A stretch of DNA of 64,000 bases from Saccopteryx bilineata (lineage: Eukaryota; Chordata; Mammalia; Chiroptera; Emballonuridae): NCBI RefSeq assembly GCF_036850765.1, contig NC_089492.1, forward strand, positions 201,964,276-202,028,275, read 5' to 3'. A model generated the notes under the pieces. The model did no database searches and was not told the origin of the DNA. It worked only from the letters and a program-made list of their open reading frames with translations. Position numbers and translations under genes: made by a program. Of this stretch, positions 55,995-64,000 are shown one piece after another (position 1 is the stretch's first letter; every line of letters begins with the position of its first letter).

Positions 55995-56379
55995 TCTTCA
56001 CCTCTAGTGTCACTTGTCCTTTCCTCTCAACTCCTTTGTGTCAAGCTCCATCTCCAAAACCATCCTGCTCCCACTCCTGGCTTCTTGGCCTCTGACTGCA
56101 CCTCCTTTACCAGCCCCTATGAACCTTCTCTCATGCCCTCTGGCTCAAAACCTATCAGTACTTGTCCCTTTAAAGTTAAGCCCTTTGAGGATCCTAATAC
56201 ACACTAAATTTCATATGTTCTCTAAAGTTTAATTGAGAGTCATAAAGAATATTCTAAGCTCCTCAAGCTTGCTGAGTACTTTTAAAATATGTACATATAA
56301 AATAAAAAGCTATGACACAAAAATATTCATGTCACACTATTATGAAGTTAAAGGCTCTGAACTATTTATCTAATATAAT

Positions 56380-56620
56380 CATTGTCAACAATTGCTGAGG
56401 CCTGAGTGCTCAACCAACATGTTATATATACAACCTCATTTAATTTTCATCTCAATGCAACAAGGCACATATCATTATCATCCCTATTTTGAATCTTAAA
56501 GCAGTTAAAATGTCTCAGCCAAGCAACAAAACCAATAAGGGAAAGTGTAGGTCTAAACTCAGGTCTTTTGACTCAAATGTTCCTGTTTTAGCCCCTAACT
56601 ACACTGTCTCTGGGTCCTGA
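56380..56620 (+). repeat. MIR relic
   Basis: 'acctcatttaattttcatctcaatgcaacaaggc' and 'cagccaagcaacaaaaccaat' follow MIR core order. Confidence 0.55.
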
Positions 56621-56890
56621 AGCACTCTGCTCCACAAATCATCAAAAGGTCCACCCTGAACTAGAGTTGCCTCTAAACATTAACAAACCTAACCCAAGAA
56701 GCTTCTGGGAAACTCAGGGACTAACTCATACTTTCCCTCCCTAAAAATGAACCAGAAGTAGTCATGTTGTTGATGAGTATCTAGAATGAATAACTGGAGC
56801 GAGAATGAACAACTGGAGGTCTGGAAGGAGACCCATGGAGTGCTCTTGTATAATTCCCACTAGTACAGACGTTCCTCTTCAGCTAATTTC

Positions 56891-57240
56891 CCCTACAGCA
56901 GGGGTCCCCAAACTTTTTACACAGGAGGCCAGTTCACTGTTCCTCAGACCATTGGAGGGCCAGACTATAAAAAAAAAAAACTATGAACAAATCCTTATGC
57001 ACACTGCACATATCTTATTTTAAAGTAAAAAAACAAAACGGGGACAAATACAATATTTAAAATAAAGACAAGTAAATTTAAATCAACAAACTGACCAGTA
57101 TTTCAATGGGAACTATGCTCCTCTCACCACCAATGAAAGAGGTGCCCCTTCCGAAAGTGCAGAGGGGGCTGGATAAATGGCCTCAGGGGGCCGCATGCGG
57201 CCCCCGGGCCAGCCGTAGTTTGGGGACCCTTGCCCTACAG
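56891..57240 (-). mobile_element. Non-autonomous hAT element, copy 2, inverted
   Basis: The element 56899-57232 is the same family as the copy at 55642 in opposite orientation. Perfect 8-bp duplication CCCTACAG at 56891-56898 and 57233-57240. Confidence 0.95.
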
Positions 57241-57949
57241 GTCTGGAAGCAACAGCTAGTGAAAGAAAGAAGTGAAATTGATGATATTCAATTTAACTGA
57301 GTTCCTATTCCAAATTACCAATGCTGTCTTATTTCCTGTCAGAGCACATGCTTCTAAGAGTTCTGGGGGGAAAAAAAGAGGGGCAAATATTCTAATGAAA
57401 ATAGGTTTTTTTTATCATACCAACTTTGCTGAGATCAAGTGTGCTGTTGAAGAGCAACAGGAGGCACTGGAAGCAACTGTGATCACACATACTTCATGAA
57501 TCCATGGATGTAGAAAGAGGCACTGAAATGTGACCAACCCAATTTCAATTACTTTGAGAACACTTCATACCACAAATTTTAGAGTTTAAGCCACACAAAA
57601 AGCCACATGTTTATAAGTACCTTATCCAAAGCAAGGCTGGTAAAGATGGTGATTCTAAATCAAAACAAACCAATCACTGTGTGAGACTAATAAAGGGGCA
57701 AAATAAAGGTACTGTAGTTTTATCCTCCAATCTGGATCTTAAGGAATTACTGTGAAGGGATAAAACTAACTCTGAAGCCAATATCTGACTGACCTAAACA
57801 TACTTGAGAAACATGTTTTGCTGAATAAAAATTCTCAAAATATAAGTATAGTCCCTAAGAACTTAATGAGACCACTATCATTGAACCAAAGCAAAGAAAC
57901 TGTTTCTAAGGCAAATGGAAGAAAATACGCATTACTTTTCACCAGGAGA
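57241..57949. other. Unique flank, nothing recognised
   Basis: A 75-codon frame at 57272-57499 has no recognisable domain. Confidence 0.4.
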
Positions 57950-58480
57950 CCCTATTTCTTCCTTGAGGCTCATTGATTTAGGAAATAATACCTTTGTCAA
58001 GGGCTAGGTTTTAATAAGTGCTTCCCACTGAAATACAGAAAAGAAAGGCCCTTAGCATGAATAACTCGTAGCAGAACTTATTTTCTGTAAAACAAAGAGT
58101 CTTCTGGCAGGACTTACTTTTCTAAAAAGACTCCCTATTCTTGGCCTTGAGACTGGTCTCCCGGACTGTGGCCTTGGGCTAGCTTTGCAAGGTTGAAGGT
58201 GTTCTCAGAATGTTTCTCCCTGATTTAATCCTATAATCATTGTAAGAAAGCTTGTTTCACTGCTTTGTCCTACTGCTATGCTTCCTCTCCTCCCCATTCC
58301 TCAATCAGTATGTAATTTTGCCTTTAAGCCAGTCTCAGACTGTGTTCAAGGCCGCATTATTTGGAGCCTTGGTCTCCATGTGATTGTGCAGCCAGTGTTA
58401 ACAAAGACTTCTTAATTTGGCTTCTTGATTGTGTGGCAGGATGTCTGTTTCTCGCTGTTCCAATACAACACCACGTGCCA
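57950..58480 (+). mobile_element. Possible solo retroviral LTR, low confidence
   Basis: Text such as 'gtgttcaaggccgcattatt', 'gttaacaaagacttcttaat' and 'gtctgtttctcgctgttcc' has the feel of an R-U5 region with a polyadenylation signal variant. No gag, pol or env is present. Start, end and target duplication were not found. Confidence 0.3.
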
Positions 58481-58516
58481 AGAACAATTCTGAGCACTTT
58501 GCATACATTTATCAAA

Positions 58517-58902
58517 AAATCTTTTTAATTTAGTGAGAAGACAGGGAGGTACAGACAGACACCTGTATGTGAGCCAACTGGCAAGCCCACTAGGGGGTGA
58601 TGTTCTGCCTATCTGGGGCCCTTGCTCCATTGTAACCAGAGCCATTTTTCAGAGTGCCATGGAGCCATCCTCAGCGCCCAGAGCCAACTCTCACCAACTG
58701 AGCCATAGCTGCAGGGGAAGGGAGAAAGAGAGGGAGAGAGGGAAAGAGAGAGAGAGAGGGAGGGAGAAAGAGAGAGAGAGAAGTGAGAGGGGGAGGGATG
58801 GAGAAGCAGATGTGCGCTTCTCCTGTGTGCGGACCGGAAACTGAATCTGGGACATCCACACACTGGGTTGATGCTTTACCGCTGAGCCAACCTGCCACGG
58901 CT
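58517..58902 (-). mobile_element. SINE family A relative, reverse, old, with GA-rich expansion
   Basis: Bracketed by ACATTTATCAAA / GCATTTATCAAA. Contains a (GAGA)n/(GGGA)n expansion at 58715-58795 and a decayed core CCACTAGGGGGTG. Confidence 0.82.
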
Positions 58903-58914
58903 GAGCATTTATCA

Positions 58915-59095
58915 AATTTATTTTTTGCAATGCTCCAATGAAGTAATATTTTTATTTCCACTTTTAAGAGGAAACTGATAGAGTAGTATAAGTAATTTGT
59001 CCAAATCATACAGTTATTATGTGACTGAGAATTTAAAATCTAGCACTATGCTTGGTTTTAACCATTACACTACCATCTCCTAATCAGAAAATGGT
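58915..59095 (+). repeat. MIR relic
   Basis: 'tttatttccacttttaagaggaaactgatag' and 'atttgtccaaatcatacag' follow MIR order. Confidence 0.55.
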
Positions 59096-59639
59096 TAGTC
59101 TTATAATCAGACATTATTTCAAAATTCAACCAACGCTAAACACAATGTGGTATCCTGGAAAAAAGACATTATTAAGGTAATAAAAGATGTTAACAAGACA
59201 GGAAAATGGGTGAGGGGCATATTGGGGTTTACTGAAGTAACTTTGCAACTTTTCTATAAACTCAGTATTATCCCAAAATAAAGTGTATTTAAAAATTCAA
59301 AACTATAACTACACAAGACAACAGAATTGATATCTCCAACAAGCAATGACAGGAGAGAAAAACAGGGAAGGGATTTTCCTCTAAATTAAAAGAGGTTTAA
59401 GAGACACTATCAAATGTGTGAACTTTGTTCAGATCCCAGTTCAAACAAACCAGCTACGAAATAATATTCTTGAAACGAGAGGAAATCTGATATGGACTTA
59501 GTATTAAATAATGCCAAAGAATGATCATTCATTCTGTTAGATAAAAGCATGTGGTTATATAATAAAATGTCCACATTATTAAAGACCAATTCTGAAGTAT
59601 ATTGGGATAAAATGACCTAATGTCTGGGATTTACTTTTA
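59096..59639. other. Unique flank, nothing recognised
   Basis: No gene was recognised; may include diverged L1 text near 59160-59290. Confidence 0.35.
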
Positions 59640-61030
59640 AATCCTTAAGTAAATTAAGAGAGAAAAAAGACCCCAAATATTCCAAGGAATTTTGAGAAAG
59701 AATAAAAAAGTTGGATGATAAATCACATGCCCCGATTTCAAACTATATTATCAAGTTACAGTAATCAAACAGCATGATATTGGCATGAAAACAGACATCA
59801 CTGGAAAAGAATTGAGAGCCCAGAAGTAAACCCACACACATAATATGGACAATTAATTTATGACAAAGGAGCCAAGAATATGCAATGGAGTAATGATGGT
59901 CTCTTCAGTAAATAGTATTGGGGAAACGAGAAAGCCACATGCAAAAGAATGAAACTGGACTTATACCATAAACAAAACTAACTCAAAATGGATTAAAGAC
60001 TGAATCTAAGACCTGAAACTATAAAAAGCTCCTAGAGGAAAACAGGTGGTAAGCTCCTGAATATGGGTCTTGGTGATGATTCTTTGGATTTGATTCTAAA
60101 AGTGAAGGCACCAAACGCAAAATGAGACAAGTGGGACTACAACTAAAGCTTCTGCACAGCAAAGGAAACCATCAAGATAAAAGAAAACCTACTGAATGGA
60201 AAAAAATATCTAAGTCAATTATCTGCTAAAGGGTTAATACAGAACTCATACAACTTAATAGTATACAACAACAACAAAAACCCCTCAAATCTGATTTAAA
60301 ATGTGAGCGGAGAATCTGAATAGACATTTTTCCAAAGAAGATACACAGATGGCAGACAGGTACATGAAAGGGTGCAAAACATCACTAATCACCAGGGAAA
60401 TGCAAATCAAAACCACAAAGAGATACTATGTCACATTTGTCAGAATGGTTATCACAGGAAAGACAAGAAATAGTAAGTGATGGCGAGCATGTGGAGAACA
60501 GGAAACCCTTGTGCACTGTTGGTGCAAATGTAAATGAGTACAGTTACTATGGAAAACAGTATGGAGGTTCCTCAAGAAATTAAATATAGAACTAGTATAT
60601 GATCCAGCAATTCCACTTCCAGGTACTTACCTGAAGAAAATGAAAACACTAAGACAAAAAAATTATGTACCCAGATGTTCACTGCAGCATTATTTACAAT
60701 AGCCCAAGACATGGGAACAACCTAAGTGTCCACTGATGAGTGAATGGATAAAAAAAATGTGGTGCACAGATACACAATGTAATATTACTTAACCCTGAAA
60801 AGAGAAATCTTGCCATTTGTGACAACATGAATGGCTCTGGGGCAACTGTGCTAAGTGAAATAAGTCAGACAGAAGAAGATAAATGCCATATTATCTCACT
60901 TATATGTGGAATCTAAAAACAAAACAAAACATAAAATCAAACTCATTGATTCACAGCCACAAAGGACAGACTGGAGGTTGCCAGAGATGCCAGAGGTGGG
61001 ACTGGATGAAATGCGTGAAGAAGGTCACAG

Positions 61031-61407
61031 GCCCTGGCCGGTTGGCTCAGCGGTAGAGCGTCGGCCTAGCGTGCGGAGGACCCGGGTTCGATTCCTGGCC
61101 AGGGCACACAGGAGAAGCACCCATTTGCTTCTCCACCCCTCCGCCGCGCTTTCCTCTCTGCCTCTCTCTTCCCCTCCCACAGCCAAGGCTCCATTGGAGC
61201 AAAGATGGCCCGGGCGCTGGGGATGGCTCTGTGGCCTCTGCCTCAGGCACTACAGTGGCTCTGGTCGCAACATGGCGACGCCCAGGATGGAGGGCAGAGC
61301 ATCGCCCCATGGTGGGCGTGCCGAGTGGATCCCTGTCGGGCGCATGCGGGAGTCTGTCTGACTGTCTCTCCCTGTTTCCAGCTTCAGAAAAATGAAAAAA
61401 AAAAAAA
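61031..61407 (+). mobile_element. SINE family A, young subfamily, in L1
   Basis: Perfect duplication AGAAGGTCACAG (61019-61030, 61408-61419). One internal TGGTGGGC unit, with CCAT in place of CCCT in the core. Confidence 0.95.
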
Positions 61408-61556
61408 AGAAGGTCACAGGTACAAATTTCCAGTTATAAAATAAGTGTAATGGAGATGTAATGCACAGTATGGTAACCACAGCTAACAATTCTGCATTGC
61501 GTATCTGCAAGTTGCTGAGAGATCTTAAAAGTTCTCATTACAAGAAAAAATTTTTT

Positions 61557-61935
61557 GCCCTGACTAGTTGGCTCAGTGGTAGAGCATCAGGAGGGCGTGT
61601 GGAAGTCCCAGGTTCAATTTCTGGTCAGAGCACACAGGAGAAGCATCCATCTGCTTCTCCACCCCTCCCCCTTCTCTCTCTCTCTCTCTCTTCTCCTCTT
61701 GCAGCCATGGCTCAAGCGGTTTGAGTGAGTTGAACCTGGGAGCTGAGGATAGCTCCATGGCCTCTGCCTCAGGTGCTAAAATGCCTCGGTTGCTGAGCAA
61801 CAAAGCAGCGGCCCCAGATGGGCAGAGCATTGCCCTGTAGGGGGATTGTTGGGTAGATCCCAGTTGGGGAGCATGTGGGAATCTGTCTGTGCCTCCCCAC
61901 CTCTCACGTAATAATAATAATAACAATAATAATTT
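61557..61935 (+). mobile_element. SINE family A, old, with (TAA)n tail
   Basis: Diverged copy whose tail has become a TAA microsatellite at about 61909-61933. Confidence 0.85.
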
Positions 61936-62100
61936 TTTGTTACTGTATAGGGATAGATGTCTACTAGATAGACATGAACTAGACTTACTGTGGTGATTCT
62001 CTCCCCATATTACACAAATACTGAATCATTATGTTTCACAGCTGAAACTTATATAGTCTCATATGTCAATTACATCTTAACTAAAAAAAAGAGAAAAAAT

Positions 62101-63625
62101 AAACAATTATGGCTAATGAGTATGTGGAGATTCATTTCTTCCATTTTTATATTAGAAAACTTTCTAATAAAAATTATAAAGTTAAAAAATTTAACAAATT
62201 GGAATTAAAAAAAAGCATGACTTTCTTAAAGTCAGAACATCATAAATACATTCATGCCAGTATAACAACAGCAGGACATACCATGACAGGACAATAGAAA
62301 GTCTGGGGCAAGATCCCAGGTTTACTGGGTGCTTTTTTAAATGAGGAATCCAAGGATGTAACATCTGAAGGATGTTAAATAACTTAGCTAAAATCACATA
62401 AAACAGATGAAAAGATATGTTAGATTTTGAAATCAGGACATGGGGAGAGAGAAGAGAATGTTCTAGGTGAAGAAAAAAGAAATAGAATAAAGCTATGACC
62501 TAACAACAACGGCAGGCTCATTCTGTGGAAACATAGTGTGAGCAAAGGCAGTTTAGGGCCATAATTTAAAAACCAGTCAATTCCAGGCTAAGGAATTTGT
62601 ATGACATACAAATAATAAGACATAAATCATTTGGATTCATACTACAGAAGATTACAAGCCTGGAGACATCCAGTTGGGGAAGACAGTCTAGGTAGCAAAA
62701 TGTGCCATTAGGAGGAAGGGGAGAGAGGACTCCAGAGTGGAGGTAGAGCCTTTATATCAGATAAAAAGTATGCTGAGAATAAAAACAAAACAAGAAAGAA
62801 AAGCTCATACACCCAACAGGAAATTCTTTTGCATGTACCTAGCCAGATCATGTCCCAGACAAGGCACTTCAGACCCTCAGTACTCCCAAATCACCTACCC
62901 CACACACCTTTCTTATCACTCTTCAATGAAATACTACGCAACTACAAAAGAATAATCCATTAATGCTACATAAATCCATATGAATTGAAAAATTGATGTT
63001 GAGTGAAAAGCACAACTTGTATATTAACCCAAAATGGTATATACATTATGTAAACTAAAATAGTAGAAACAGCCTTATGCACTGTTGAGAATACACAAAC
63101 ATGTAATAAAAGTATAAAGTCATGCACAGATATATTACATATCAAATTCAGAAAAGTGGCTTTCCATGGAGGAAATTCCGGAGAGAAAATAAAACAGGAG
63201 CATGTACTAAGAGATTTCAACTATATTTGTAATGTTTTATTTCTTTTTTTTTTAATGTTTTATTTCTTAAGGTGGATATTTGGAGGCTCCTTTTATTAAA
63301 CTCTACACCTTCATTTAAAAAAAAGGGATGAAGATACAAAGCAGACATTCTTCATGCTTGCAAGCCCATAAGTTTCAAAGGCTGTTTCTGCCATCATGTG
63401 GCTCCTAAAGATATTACATGCAAGCAAAAAATAAAAGTGGCTCCTAAAGATATTACATTTCAAAAAATAAAAGTTCAAAAAAGGAGTCATAGCTAATTTT
63501 CAGGTATACTATCACATGAACGAGACTCATGGTGAAAGCCTGAGCAACCACCAATTCATACAATATTAAAAACATATCTTCCACTTCTGAACAGTTAATA
63601 AAAGAGAATACACAAAACATTATAT
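62101..63625. other. Mostly unique flank with a MIR-like relic
   Basis: A MIR-like segment lies at about 62340-62420. Text at 62925-63010 may be an L1-type 3' fragment. A 28-bp direct repeat around 'gtggctcctaaagatattac' occurs at 63399-63420 and 63437-63458. No gene was recognised. Confidence 0.4.
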
Positions 63626-63930
63626 TAGGTGCAAAAGAATGAAATTGGATGTCTATTACACCACTCACAATAATCAACTCAAAATGGAGTTACATGGATG
63701 ACCTGAAACTGTAAATCTCCGGAGCAACTTGACATCACTGTTGCCAATGAGTTTTGGGATATGACACTAAAAGCACAGGCAACAAAAGCAAAAACCAACA
63801 GTGGAACATTAAACTGAAAACAAGTCTGTACTGCAAAAGAAACAACAAAATGAAAAGGCAAACTATGGAATGGGAGAAAATATTTCCAAACCACAGACTT
63901 GATAAGGAGTTAATATGAAAAAAAAATATG
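63626..63930 (+). mobile_element. Old sense L1 ORF2 fragment
   Basis: 'aagaatgaaattggatgtct', 'tcaactcaaaatggagttac' and 'caaactatggaatgggagaa' match the same ORF2 zone as 59.9-60.2 kb, so this is a separate copy. Confidence 0.7.
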
Positions 63931-64000
63931 GCCTAACCAGGCAGTGGCACAATGAATAGAGCATCAGACTGAGACGCAGAGGACCCAGGTTCGAAACCCT
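63931..64000 (+). mobile_element. SINE family B, cut by the window end
   Basis: The head GCCTAACCAGGCAGTGGCAC and the B-box region GGTTCGAAACC are present; the rest lies outside. Confidence 0.88.

Larger units (their letters stand above)
59640..62100 (+). mobile_element. Old sense L1, 3' half of ORF2 and 3' UTR, broken
   Basis: 'cacatgccccgatttcaaac', 'aaagcttctgcacagcaaag', 'ggaaatgcaaatcaaaacca', 'tgatccagcaattccacttc' and 'gaataagtcagacagaagaa'-like text follow ORF2 3' half then 3' UTR. Many stops and two family A insertions. Not coding. Confidence 0.82.

Overview
This is one stretch of a mammalian nuclear genome, and almost certainly a bat. It has no bacterial-style gene packing. It is dense in tRNA-derived SINEs, L1 fragments in all states of decay, MIR/L2 relics, MaLR-type LTRs and an unusual set of cut-and-paste DNA transposon copies (hAT, piggyBac and Tc1/mariner types). 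Recent DNA transposons in a mammal point to Chiroptera. The SINE heads match neither the Ves element I remember from Myotis nor the Rhin-1 element I remember from horseshoe bats; an emballonurid (sac-winged bat) is my guess, with low confidence.

Only two protein-coding pieces can be supported. Both are alternative first coding exons of one gene on the minus strand, LIMS1 (PINCH-1, a LIM-only focal adhesion adaptor). The distal exon runs 44771 to 44662 and the proximal exon 3032 to 2848. Each has an ATG in a new N-terminal leader, an in-frame upstream stop, and a GTGAG splice donor in the same phase, so each can join the same downstream LIM-domain exon, which lies beyond base 1. Bases 1-44661 are therefore intron of the distal isoform. 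Bases 44772-64000 are the 5' flank, or an upstream intron if a further noncoding exon exists.

The rest is mobile-element archaeology. Three SINE families recur and are labelled A, B and C. Family A (about 390 bp, head GCCCTGGCCGGTTGG, tail after CAGCTTCAGAAAAAT) has about 24 copies. Family B (about 330 bp, head GCCTGACCAGGCGGTGGCG, pyrimidine-rich end CTGTCTCTGTA) has about 21. Family C (about 200 bp, head GCCTGACCTGTGGTGGCGC, tail CTCTAAAATGAATAAATAAA) has about 11. Many have clean target-site duplications (TSDs), and several are nested, which gives relative ages.

Layout: 0.6-1.1 kb hAT relics; 2.8-3.3 kb proximal LIMS1 exon and probable promoter; 4.9-6.3 kb antisense L1 split by an LTR; 7-15 kb SINE-rich block; 15.1-15.7 kb internally deleted mariner; 19 kb young L1 tail; 24-25.5 kb hAT in an old L1; 26.4-33 kb large antisense L1 remnants; 34.4-35.4 kb U6-L1 chimera; 36.9-37.5 kb MLT1-like LTR; 43.2-43.7 kb piggyBac-type element; 44.7 kb distal LIMS1 exon; 48-50.6 kb HAL1-like element; 52.5 kb and 55.6-57.2 kb three hAT MITEs with 8-bp duplications; 59.6-62.1 kb L1 3' half.

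I found no new multi-gene system. The most interesting testable signal is that family A SINEs carry a near-consensus CTCF core motif, which places more than ten candidate CTCF sites in and around the LIMS1 alternative-promoter region.
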